Positions 7,563 to 18,203 of a stretch of DNA of 21,233 nucleotides are shown piece after piece (within the stretch, counting starts at the first letter, position 1; every line of letters begins with the position of its first letter). Below the pieces are notes generated by a model. The model saw only the letters and a program-made list of their open reading frames with translations, did not search any database and was not told the DNA's origin. Source of the stretch: Folioceros fuciformis (Eukaryota > Anthocerotophyta > Anthocerotopsida > Anthocerotales); the NCBI GenBank assembly GCA_049999805.1, contig JBNGIO010005752.1:1-21233 (forward strand). The letters run 5' to 3'. The translations under genes and the position numbers were made by a program.

Positions 7563-10500
7563 CTACTTTGAAGAACCAGGGGTAGTTTGCTTGTCCGGCG
7601 TGATCTGATGAGGCACAGGCACGGTATCTACAGGGACGTAAGCATAGCCTTTGGGAAGTCTCAAATTTTGCATCGAAGCCTCGATTGGGGTCATAAGCTT
7701 TTCTCTGTGCAATGGTTCCTGCTACAATCATCCGTTTGACTGAGTTCAGTATCCACATTCCACAAAAACCTTGAAGTGTAACGCCTCAAACCCTTGAAGA
7801 GAGTAGGTGGGATCGACTGAACTGACCTTCGGCCTTTTATGCTTCCTACGGTCTTCCGGCTGGCTTGTGCGAGAGGAAGATTGAACCACTTTGTCGTTGG
7901 CAACTCTTAACATAGTAGAAGGAAGGGAGCCGTCTGCGGAGCATCATTGTAGTAATGTTATTTTCATGCTGAGCTTGTGCTCAGCTGACATTTCATGTTA
8001 GTCTATTAGGAAAACAAGATCCCCCTCACGCTCGATCACCTGTCCATGGCTTCTCATCAGCTCCTTTATGGGCCTTATTAGGAGGACCATGTGCTGAATA
8101 TCCGTCAGGAAGAAGCTGCTCAGACAGTCCTTGGATGCTGTCAGGAAGAGTCGCAACACGTAGCTGATGGATACCAATATCCTTCGAAGTATGCAGGAGA
8201 TCTCGCTGCCAAGCAACATTAAAAGTCCTTCAGATTTGCAAGCTCACAGCAAACTTCTGTCTTCGCACTCCAGGAGGAAGCGTGCAGGGTTTCTCTTCAC
8301 TCACCTTCACTTTCTCCCGTCGTACAATGCGCTCACAAATCAGGCGCACTTTTTCAAAATCTACCTGCACTTGAAACATTTTGTAACCTCGTCAAGAAAG
8401 ACACAAGTACAAAGAAAATGCTTTGTGAAACACAAGTTCTCGGCATTGCAGAGCCACTGATGGCACAACTTACCCGTATCTGTTTCAGTACTTGCAGTTC
8501 ATCAGAGCCTCCCCTCTGCTTTAATTCAGCCTGCTCATTAAAAATGACTTGTTTAGGAGATATTCAAAATGCAACTAGAGAGATCACAGAGCTCTTAGAG
8601 AGTATTAGAAGGGGAAGTTGCATGTTGGTTCAATTGTTATTTCTTTCGCAAATTCTAGTCTTGAAAACCGCTGCTACCTTGGCTCTCTGCTGAGGGCTGT
8701 GGCGCTCGCAGTAAGCCCTGTATTGAACTCGGCCACCAGAGCTAGATTTAACATTCATGTACAGGCCATAATCCCGGGCACAGGATGGGTGGAAAGCACC
8801 ATGACAATGCCCAAAGTTACACTGCAGGTGAAGTTGACAGATACAGTTCAATCACACGCATTTGTTCAGCAAAACATGTCAGCGCACAGATATCCTGTCA
8901 CAGGCTTGATGACTAGATAAGCTTATGGCTCTTAGCAGAGAGTGTAGCGACTTAGACATATTTAACTATGATAAACGGCAAAGACTATCTCCTTGGACCT
9001 CTGCTTTCACTGTGGCACATACATCATCCCTGGACCCCTTCTTTGACTGACACCAACAACAGAGATTTACCTCCAGGTAATCAAATGTACTGCCAAAAGT
9101 TTGCAAGAGTAGCCAGTGGACCAACTTTTGCCAGTTCAACGGGCAGGGCAATAAGACATCTGAGAAACTAGAGACTCTGTCTCACCTCACATGTTCGCTT
9201 TTGGTATATTACATTTCAACCCAGACGCAAAGTACATACCGTCAGGCAAGCACCCTGCTGACGGCGGCAAATGCTACACAGCAAACCATATGGATCAAGT
9301 AACACAGTTTCCTGCACGCAATCCAAGAAGCTCTTCAAATTTAAGAAGCACACAAACGCAAACCACCTCATGGGACTGACCAGAGGCAATGTCCTATCGT
9401 ACGAAGTATGAGCTCGTGAGTCCGGAGGTAGACTATTTGAATCCTTAAGCAGGTTGTTTTCTCAGAATATAGATGACTAACTTGCACTTAAATCCTAAAG
9501 ATGAGGTTATGTCACTTACCAAGCCTTCAATGGGCGCAGCCTGATCTTTTCCAGCCGTTGTCTCTGGCAACCACTGTTCAGGACATCGAGTTACTTGACA
9601 AGATCAAACAAGACAAAAATGCAAATTGAACTAGTAAGAAAGTAAGCCGCTAGAGCCCAAGACGTCCACCTCTCAAGTAATGCATCGAAAATTGCTCTAC
9701 CTGTGCACAGAAAACATGTACCCATCGACCATCACTTGTGCGCTTGAATGCTCCTGTTCGGGCAGGACATACTGCACACAGGACACCTGGACCCAGCTTC
9801 CCGGTGTTGTCCATCACCGGCTTCATATTGTGGAATGAGCGCTGCATTTCACTACATGGCTGACACAACCATGCGCCCAAAGGAACTCTACCTACACCAT
9901 AACATTCCTGATGCACCACAACCTGCCAGAATTTTCCAGCAAACAGACAAGAGTGAGCTTGGAAAGCCTTTCATTCTGCAATGTGTACGAATCCAGAGGA
10001 AAGGTGAACACCTTGCAGCGTTCACAGCACACAAGCTTGTTCGCACGAAGTTCACCAATTCCACAAATGTTGCATAAAGGAGTTTCATCTTCGAAACATC
10101 CTGTGTTCTCCCTATACAATCCAGACTTGCCGACTTTTGCAACTGATAATTTTGATGTTGTTCCCTTCACATGTAACCCTGAACGAGAAGAGCTAGCTGG
10201 ACGGCCAGCTGAAAGAACAAGCTTTGGAGGTCTTGGGACAGGGGGCTTTGTTGCTCGAGAAAGATTAAGGGCTCCACCACTAACAGCAGCAGGCATAAGG
10301 CTTTGGCCAAAATTTGGCTCCAGGCCAACATCAGAGGCTTGGGTCATAGGCTCCTCATGCAAGGATACCCCAGGGGTATCACGCCTCATATAACTGACTC
10401 GAGGAGAAGCAGCAGCAGCAGCTGTTGCTGCAGCTAAAACTGCCTGCGCTTCCTTGTCTCGCTTCTCTTTCCTCCCTTGTTTCTTGGCTTCTTTAGCTTG

Positions 10501-13500
10501 CGCTTGGAAATGCTTCACTAAGGCTAGTTCCTGCAAATGCTTTTGTTCAGTTTGTCGCTCATCTGGTAGAATGTGAAGCAGTCTTGAGATAAGTGTATCT
10601 GATCATAACAGTCCCACACATCATAAGTTTTGCAGCCAACACGATAAGAACAATGAAACTAAATTTCCTTCATGTACATTGTCATCCAGGAATGTGAACG
10701 TACTGCAACGGGCATGGTTTGAGTATGCACAATCAACCAACTTGTCTTGTAAGAGTAAAATTTCTGCAACAATTTCATCTTCAGGAGCTAAATCCAATAC
10801 ACCCATTTGTTTTGCTTGTTTCAACTGTTTCCACTGAGCATTCCATGAATTCATGTCACCGTCATCGGGTTGAGTGTCAATCAAAATGCCATTCTCTGGT
10901 CTTGTCTGAAGACCATCTACGGAATCCTCAGGTGACAGGACCCCCAACACATCACATTTCTGTGCCAATACACATTCCTCTGCGTGAGACAAGAGCATTA
11001 TGATCAGAGAATTGGGGCAGGGTATTAACTAAGCACGACTGATCTTAAAATGAAAACATTTCAACCAGAACTTGCTCCTCACCCGTTGCTCCTTGGTTCT
11101 CATCTTTTCTGCCAATATCATGGCTTCTCTGAAAATTCTCAAGCTTCTTCAGCAAAAAAGGATGAGGACATGATTGTGACACTTCCTCTGCGCACCTGAG
11201 GGGCAACAAATTGGGGCATCTCAGTTGCCAACAAACAAGACGAGAAATAAAACAACCACATTGACCTAAACAAACCTAACTTGTAGTGACTTCGTGTTGA
11301 CAGTGATATGATGTGAACTTACTCAGATTTCAAATCATAACTTGAACCAGAATCCAAATTCTGCAAACACGTCTGAGCTTGTTTTTCCTCTTGTGGACTC
11401 CCACCTCTATCTGACCCAACATCTTGCTGACATCGCACAACACGGCCTGTTGCATCACTCACAATTTTGAAACGAAGGCGGGGCTGATCAATGTGAGGTC
11501 GATTCTCAAAACGCTTCCTAGAGACAGAAATGGCTGATGTCTCATTGCTGTTCTCTATGCCACACCCGACCACTATGCCATCTTTTGAGCAAGATTTAGA
11601 AACTGGCTCGGAAATGCCAGAATGCACATCGGAACTACCCTGTGGAACAGAGACTGCCGGTCTTAACAGTGCAGTTTCCTGTGCAGAGTCAGCCTTGGCA
11701 CCAGTGGCTTCAAACATTTCAGCCTCAACACCTGATGTATCCACCTGCAATCTTGTCACCGACATGCCAACAATACCAGAAGAGTTTCTACTTCGGCCCA
11801 TATCCAGATCATTCCCCTCGAAAACGTGCCCACCATTCTCAGTTTCCAGAAAATCCCCCTCCGCTCTTTCTTCAGACCCTACAGTCTTGTCACTGTCGGA
11901 TGACCTTTCCGGCACCACAAACTCAGACATTGAGGTCTGGTCTTCCTCTCCAGTCCCTGCCATGTGAAGGTTTTTGCCTTGAGATTCATTAAGTGATGCC
12001 CTTCTCTCCTGAAGCAAAAAAGAAAAGCTCAAACCCCAGCTTCAATACAAACAGAAAGCAACTTAAGACAATATAGGGACATTGCAAGATTCTCGAATTC
12101 ACATTCTGTGCATGCGAAATCAAGTACGTACAGCTTACAGACCTGCACAGTGGCTTGACTTGTACTTGCATCACCTCGCAGCCCCCGCTGCCTACGTTCC
12201 TCATCAAGTGACAAATCATACACATCGTCACCCGAATCCGCTATTCCTATCACTGCTGCCGGTTCAGAAGTAGGTTCATCTAGCAAACAAGCCTTAGAAT
12301 TGGAACATCTCTGAGGATCCTTGGAGCTGACATCTACTTCTCCGCCAGGGATGTCAACAATTCCTGCTGCATCTGCCTGATATTCCAACAAACAGCCGTC
12401 CTGGAACCCAGAGGGCACAGAATCAATGGAGAGCTTCTCCATTCCATTAACAGAATTATCTGTCTCATCAATGTCCGCCTGCTTACTAGTATGACATAGT
12501 TCCTTGGTCAAAGCAACCTTCCCAGAGGAGCTGCTATCATGGTTAGGATCTGCCTGCTCAGCAACCCTCTCCACCCGAAGTAACTCTGGAGCAAGAACCT
12601 TCTGCTCCTTTTCATCAACAGCTCTGGCAACCAGCAGTTTCGAAATGCTCTTGCCAGCAGCCGGTGGAGAATCTGCCGCAGCATCACAAGCTTCAGAGTA
12701 GCCCTTGTTTGCTGTTGCTAAGTGGACATCTCTGTTTAACCTGCAAATCTCCTCCTCATGAACTACACCAGGCACAGGCAGTGGTAAATCCTTTGCCTCC
12801 ACACCTTCAGGCTGGCCCTCAAGAAGACCGTCACCAAGTTCATTACTCTCACCACCTGAGGGATTTGTCCTTCCGCCTCTTGCTGATGAATGCTTTAGGC
12901 AAAAAGCTCGCAAGTCCACCTGTCAAGCGTAAAAGGTGTCAGCTGAGAAGTCAACAGTAGTAAGAGGAGATTCAGCAGTCACCTTACTGGACTAAGCTAG
13001 CCATGAAACTGAATCATATAGCCTGCCTGCGATCCCACGTTATCAGTCAATAGGGGCAGGTCCTATTGACTGATTCAGCCATCCACACGAGCAGTCATTT
13101 CAGTACTTACATCCTCACTGTCTTCTCTACTAGAGACTTCCATGCGAAATCTAGCATCCCTTGCACAGAGAGGATGGAACGCAGTGGCACAAAAACCTGG
13201 GCACAGAAAGAGTGGCAAACAGATTAGATGAGATTGTCTAGTTGGCAATTCTAATCTGTTTGAGTGGACTGCACGGGATCAACACAACAAGACAGCCTTT
13301 GCGGCATCTACATATTGACACACGAATGGCAGAAATTAGACAGCATGATCTGATAGGCATAGATGGGTGGCAAGGGATGAAGACAACAAGGCTTGTCTTT
13401 TGGCATTAACCACGCTCATCATAGACAGATATCCAGGGAACTGGCACAAGCTGGCCACACCAACAATAGGCTTAGAGGAAAGCAGTTTAGAGGATGGAGA

Positions 13501-15196
13501 ACGGAAGAACAAGCCATAGTCAGTTCACAAGGTGCATTACTGCCTTGCACACCTCCTATAGGGGACATACAACAGCTTACATCCCTTCCACCCCTAAGTT
13601 CCACCAGGGCTGTTGCCAGTCCTTTCATCACATTGGAAGCCAAATCAAGCCTCATGCCAGGGGGCATCGTTGTACCTCTATCACTCGCAAGAAACGCAAG
13701 TACACAGCCAGACAAGAAGGTCGCTCACAAACCCAAAGAACTACACAACATATTCAGTCAATGCCTAGGCCCGCTCTGGGCATAGCTAGACCACACTACA
13801 GCTAGACGAGCCCCCTTCTTGATTAAATACAAGCTAGAAAGCCGACAGCTTCAAAATTCAATCAGAGTCTCCAACTATTCGGCATGATTTCCGTGAGCTG
13901 CCCGTAAAAATCATTGCGGCAACAAGGATTTTTACCATGGCTGCACTGGATACAAGCCCCATGCTTCTCCTTGCAGATAGCGCAAAGCAGCTTCCAACGC
14001 TCTTCTCTGACACCTTCGACATTCTTTATGGGCTCCATTGCCTCCATGCTTTGGATGTAGGTCTCCGGCACCCACTGGCAGCAGAACAAGTGCGCGAACC
14101 TGGGCTTCCCTGAACCTCTGGTGCTACCATTTGAGTCTGCTTCGGCGACTGGCTTGAGAGCACCCCCCCTCACAGGACAGAGAACGCAATCTGGCGGACT
14201 CGTCTGGACACTAGGAACGTCAGCATGCCATGCATCCGTGGCACTGGACTTTCTGTGGGAGACAGCCCTACGGGGGTGCTTGTTTTTGAAACTACACCAA
14301 GTGCAAATCCACTCGCCCTCTGGCACCACACGGATGCCATAGCAATCTTGGTGCGCGGCAACATCACATGAATCACAGAAGAGAATCTGATTCGCATGGT
14401 CACTATCCCCGCCATAACACACATGACAGAGCTCGTCGTCGTCATTTTCCGGGGGGGAAATCACGGTGGTCATCACCTTGGCGTCCGCCGAGCTCGACAC
14501 CTTTCTCTTCTTGCTCACGGGGCTGGCAGCAAGAATCTTCCTCTTAACCCGAGTGACGGACTGCTGGGCCAGCGCTTCCGAGGCCCTGTCCGCTTCCGCG
14601 CCATCCTCCCTCGCCCAGCTCTCCGCATAGTGGCCACCCAGCTGCGGGACTGCCAAACACGGGTCCCGCAAATGACCTTGGGGAGTCAAGCCCAGGTACG
14701 TAGGAGGCCGCAGGAGCCTCACATCCTGTAGGGTCACTGGCCGAAAGTAGTCCTCCATGTGTAGCCAGAAGATCCGCTCCCCGGTGGAAGAATCCTTGTC
14801 CCCGAAAACCTTCTGCTTGCTCCCGTCGCGGCCCCTGACCTGCGTCTTCTTGCCCCTGCTCCTCCTCTTGCCCTCGGCCCCGAGAGTCCCCTCCACCGGG
14901 GAAACGAACCCACCTGCACCCCCGCCATCCTCGTACTCCCCAACCACACCCCTGTCGGAAACCACCTCCAGCAGCTGGGAGTAAAGATCCCCCTGCCCAC
15001 CGACTACATCCCGATCCCAATCCCGATCCAAATCGTGCTCCTGCTCCGGATCCGGATCCTGATCCCGCTCCTGCTCATGATACCTGGCCAATTCCACGTA
15101 CTCGTCCCTGTCCACCCTCAGCCGCAGCTTCAGCTTCTGCGACTGCTGGGTCTGCGAGCCCTCTGCCACGGCCTCCTCTGTCTCGTTCAACGTCAT
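7563..15196 (-). CDS. Double PHD/extended-PHD (PZP) chromatin reader, 16 exons, 1595 aa
   Basis: Probable nuclear histone-tail reader of the plant At1g77800-like 'PHD finger family' class, related in its zinc modules to BRPF/JADE/AF10. Exons: 15196-13936, 13196-13111, 12919-12143, 12008-11323, 11195-11083, 10979-10704, 10562-10012, 9922-9701, 9573-9520, 9311-9240, 8821-8678, 8530-8474, 8364-8305, 8205-8040, 7933-7827, 7718-7563. All introns are GT-AG (89-739 nt), and the phases give 1595 codons plus TAG. The ATG has an in-frame TAA 12 nt upstream. PHD1 spans C257-C301 (LCHVCYGG...AAHQDCYG...WICTWC), with an extended PHD from C337 through CATAFHPLCARDARFRMEV (exon 2). PHD2 spans C1230-C1273 (CNICGIGEL...VVVHQECYG), with an extended PHD C1299-H1407 (GHCHGAFHPSCARDYGLYM). 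A bipartite nuclear signal is at 216-233, with a basic cluster near 1535-1544. The block KEAKKQGRKEKRDKEAQAVL and tail LRLPKGYAYVPVDT look family-specific. Residues about 460-930 are acidic/Ser-rich and probably disordered. Histone binding is inferred from the family. Confidence 0.9.
12138..12143 (-). promoter_or_regulatory. Overlapping 5' splice sites at the end of exon 3
   Basis: Two donors lie 4 nt apart: CAG|GTCTGT (exon end 12143) and TCT|GTAAGC (exon end 12139). Only the first keeps the frame into exon 4 (ATVQ then ERRASLNESQ). The second looks closer to consensus but joins T to GA of exon 4 and makes TGA at once. I chose 12143 on frame grounds. Confidence 0.6.
13042..13074. repeat. 13-bp perfect inverted repeat in intron 2
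   Basis: ATCAGTCAATAGG (13042-13054) and CCTATTGACTGAT (13062-13074) are exact reverse complements around a 7-nt spacer. The RNA could fold into a stable hairpin about 35 nt downstream of the exon 2 donor. It could also be the remnant of a small palindromic insertion. Confidence 0.7.
15004..15077 (-). repeat. Hexamer-like GGGATC microsatellite within exon 1
   Basis: On the plus strand this is an irregular CCCGATCCCAATCC / GGATCCGGATCCTGATC run. On the coding strand it specifies an Asp/Arg/Pro/Glu-rich segment (DQDPDPEQEHDLDRDWDRD, residues about 45-63). It looks like slippage-prone low-complexity coding sequence and is likely to vary in length between relatives. Confidence 0.6.
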
Positions 15197-16860
15197 CTCC
15201 TCTTACTCCGAGGAGTACCCGCGGGCCACAGGCCGGGCCACTGCAACTGTTGCCACTCACACACGGTGGCCAAGCCCTCCTTCACCATCCTAATCTGCCC
15301 TCCTCCCAGCCGTGCTATGGGACTGAACCGGCCGTGTCCAGGCACGCCGTCCCTCACATCTCATGCTCCTTCCCAGGGTTTGCTGATTGCTGCATACATG
15401 TGGGGCATGCGATTCCATGGCGGCAAACAACGAGAAACCCCGGCCGTGACACCTGCTTGCAACGGCCTCACCCAACGCTTCTTGCAAGCTCAGCTTAAGC
15501 CATGGCCGCCTCGCCGCCACCAAACCCTTGCCCAGCAAACCCTCGTCAGCTGCCCTTCCTGCTCCTTCTTCTGCTTCCGTTCTTGGGGTTTGGCAAATTA
15601 GGGCAGAAAGGTGGTGAGCAGGCCAGGAAAAAGTTGCCCTTGTAACTTCTTCGCCGTTTCCGCCGCCCGCTCCCCGATTTGAATGTTTGAAATTCGTTTC
15701 ACCGCGGCTCTCCACCAAAAAGGAATCGGGAGCCGCCCTCGTTTCGTCTTCCAAAACTCGGTACTCTCTCCCAACCATTGGCTTTATCTAGACTTTATCG
15801 CTACACCGATATGTTTATGCGACACGCACTCAAACGTCACAGCTCCCGCTCGGCCTTTAGTCCACTCACTACGTACGTATGCTAGGTGGAGCTGTACGAT
15901 ACTGCTGTACATACATGAAACATGACCTTGCCAGTGATTGTCCCACTCAGAGCTCGTGACGCCAGAGCTCGTGTGTCGGTTGTGCTTCACAACCGAACCC
16001 GCACTACACTCTGCTCTCGCTGTGTACCAGAGCAACTACCAATCTGTCATTGCCAGGCATTGTGCTGGCACTGTCCGTACGTGGGTTCTGGTAGGTGCGT
16101 CACACAATCGGGTGGCGTGGTGAGCTCCACCCCGCGTTACCACTGCTCCGGCTTTCGACACCTGTAGGGGCATCGCTCTTACTCCCGCCCCGTATCACCA
16201 TCGTTCTTCCTCCCGCTCCGTATCACAACGCTCGGCTCGAAGAACCACGAAGGGGCTTTAACTCATCATCTGCCAAGAACTCGAATGACAGAATTCAGTA
16301 TCAGAAAGCACAGCACTTGGAAACCCTTAACCCAAACCATACACGGCGGCAAAACGTGATCAGAAACCAGCCGAGCGGGTCATAAACAGAAATGGTACCT
16401 CCTCATGTCGTCCAACAACATGTCACAAAGACGAAGTTATAACAACAGAAGAGAGCACATGACTGCAAGACATGAACTGAATTCCCAGGTCTCCACAAAC
16501 AGTGCCATATTGTACGGGTGTAGCATACAGATCGAGGAATTCTTATCATCACACTGGAGACCAGACAGAAGTGACAAGAATGGGAAACGAGCAACGCACA
16601 CGAGATCACAGAAAGAATCAAAAGACCACAGACCAGTGTCCACACGACTCACACGTCTTCGACCAAGCGCTCAGATTGGGATATCAAATTTCTTCCATGC
16701 CGCAGCGTTCAGCACGAGGAATTTTTATCATCACCGCACTCAACACAGGCTATAGCAACATTGTCCACCAGGACGGCAAGCACACGAACCAAAAACTCCG
16801 CCACAACTAAAACCTAAACCTGAACAGGTCCAGCAGAAATGTCCCAACCTACCTCCGTGG
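15197..16860. other. Intergenic: PHD gene 5' region and prefoldin gene 3' region
   Basis: No gene is supported here. The right part (about 16400-16860) probably includes the 3' UTR of the prefoldin gene, and the left part the promoter and 5' UTR of the PHD gene. No clear minus-strand TATA box was found. A 19-bp near-identical direct repeat (GAGGAATTYTTATCATCAC) occurs near 16534 and 16716. A 162-codon minus-strand frame from an ATG at 15778 to 15290 shows no domain and would at most be an upstream ORF. Confidence 0.5.
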
Positions 16861-17313
16861 CTAAGACGCTGCCGGACCGACAAGGACTCCTTGCGCGCTT
16901 CCCTCCTTCGGTGCGGCCGCATCAGAACTGTTACTGTCTGACGCGTCTCCTCTCCGGATTTTGATCTTGTATCTTGTCTCAAACTCCACAAGCTCCTTCC
17001 TCTTCTTCTCCAGAGCTTCGGCTAGTTTGCCGATCACCTCTTGCAACCCGTCCTTATTGTTCTGGACGGCGGGAATAACCTCTTCAACAGTTCTCTCCAC
17101 CAACACTCCGCCGATCATCCGAAAGCACTTCCTTTTCGCGTCCAGGGGCTTAATCGCGTTGATGACAAGCGTGTGCTCATTCAGCTCCAGCTCCATTTCA
17201 GAAATCTTCGCATACAGCTGGTTGAGCTCGGAGCGCAGAAGATTCCACTTCCCCACCACCGCCTGCTCATTCACTGCCTCCACATGGGACCTCTCGTCCC
17301 CGCCTTCCGCCAT
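16861..17313 (-). CDS. PFD2: Prefoldin subunit 2 (beta-type)
   Basis: This 150-aa protein is a subunit of the hexameric prefoldin co-chaperone, which captures newly made actin and tubulin in the cytosol and hands them to the CCT/TRiC chaperonin. It has the beta-prefoldin layout: an N-terminal helix of coiled coil (about 20-62; NLLRSELNQLYAKISEMELE), the beta-hairpin core (about 68-95; CFRMIGGVLVERTVEEVIP), a C-terminal coiled-coil helix (about 98-137; LAEALEKKRKELVEFETRYK), and a short polar tail ending EGSAQGVLVGPAAS. The tail closely resembles the AQGVLVG ending of plant PFD2 proteins. The ATG at 17313 is the first of the frame, and the length is normal for the family. The coding sequence is uninterrupted by introns. 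It sits 1.66 kb upstream of the PHD gene on the same strand, with its own untranslated regions. Confidence 0.95.
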   Translation of the reverse strand: MAEGGDERSHVEAVNEQAVVGKWNLLRSELNQLYAKISEMELELNEHTLVINAIKPLDAKRKCFRMIGGVLVERTVEEVIPAVQNNKDGLQEVIGKLAEALEKKRKELVEFETRYKIKIRRGDASDSNSSDAAAPKEGSAQGVLVGPAAS

Positions 17314-18203
17314 GCTCTAATGCGATAGACCCTCGACTACTACTACTATCCAACCCCTATGGCCTTTCCCTCCTCAGCGGCAGGGCGCGTACAAATTTCG
17401 TCCTTCAAGGATGAAATTTTTAAGAATGGTACGTGGTAATTGGGAAATGCATGGAATATGAGTACGATCAAGTATAGAATACCAATGCAGTCACGTTGGC
17501 TTTCACCAATACGGTCAAGTAGGAAATCCCAATACAGTCACGGCGGTGTACAGTCCAAATTTTGGGTGTAACACATATGCCCCCTTCGGTCCTAGGGCAT
17601 CCTTTAGGTGTCCCGATTCGGACAAATTCTCACATGTTCGGATCCGTTTCTTACTCAAAGTCATTGATTTCCTTTTTTTTTTTTTGTTATGGTTAGGGTT
17701 TGTGGTTCAGCATCTATCCTCCACATACAAGGTTCATAGTGGACCTCGTTGTTCAACATTCACCATTCTTGTCTTGTGTACACACATCTCTCTCGCCTCC
17801 ATGCACACCCCTAACTAGCCTCTTGTGTGCAAAACTATTTCACAGCCCATGGCATGGCAAGCTCGTCACATGTGCAGGGCTCCTCCTCGTCCTCCTTCCT
17901 TATGTCTTACTCCTAACTTATCACCCTTCGACACGAGATGCCCACGACGAACTGTGTTCAATATCGAGGAATACCGCACGGAGATGTCCCTCACCACTCA
18001 TTTTCCTATATTTTCACCCTGCCGGCCATTTACAATGCTATGTGTATAGTTGAAGGGGATGGTTTTGTCCATCTCCACAGCACACTGCTCTGAGGGTTTG
18101 AGGGATTTAGTTCAAGGGGATGCCCATTTGTTTATTTCCGTGTATCGCCACATAAGTGACTCCAAGTGGATCTCTACTACACCACATCCTCCTCACATGT
18201 GTC
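17314..18203. other. Prefoldin promoter side and unassigned sequence
   Basis: No gene is supported. The part nearest 17314 should hold the PFD2 5' UTR and promoter (minus strand). A run of 13 T lies at 17673-17685. Plus-strand open frames between 17546 and 18357 have no recognisable domain, and the last ones are antisense to the LINE. TTSAAGGGGATG occurs twice (near 18051 and 18111). Confidence 0.4.
17691..17701 (-). promoter_or_regulatory. Telo-box-like motif upstream of PFD2
   Basis: The minus strand reads AAACCCTAACC, matching the plant telo-box (AAACCCTA) found in promoters of many translation and housekeeping genes. It lies about 380 bp upstream of the PFD2 ATG, in the correct region for a promoter element but farther away than usual. 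A run of 13 A on the same strand lies immediately downstream of it. Confidence 0.35.

Noticed and set aside
7264-7758. 164-codon minus-strand frame beginning MWILNSVKR
   Set aside because: It overlaps exon 16 in the wrong frame; the conserved tail LRLPKGYAYVPVDT is in a different frame that ends at 7563.
11530-11992. Long plus-strand frames of 116-145 codons antisense to exon 4, and similar ones opposite exons 1, 3 and 7
   Set aside because: They are shadows of the PHD gene's biased coding sequence and lack any family similarity.
13393-13785. 130-codon plus-strand frame in intron 1 of the PHD gene
   Set aside because: It has no domain, and the overlapping open frames on the other strand are equally long; it fits chance openness in a 739-nt intron.
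15290-15778. 162-codon minus-strand frame upstream of the PHD gene
   Set aside because: It starts with ATG but has no recognisable domain and lies in GC-rich leader/promoter sequence; at most it is an upstream ORF, which cannot be shown without a mapped transcription start.
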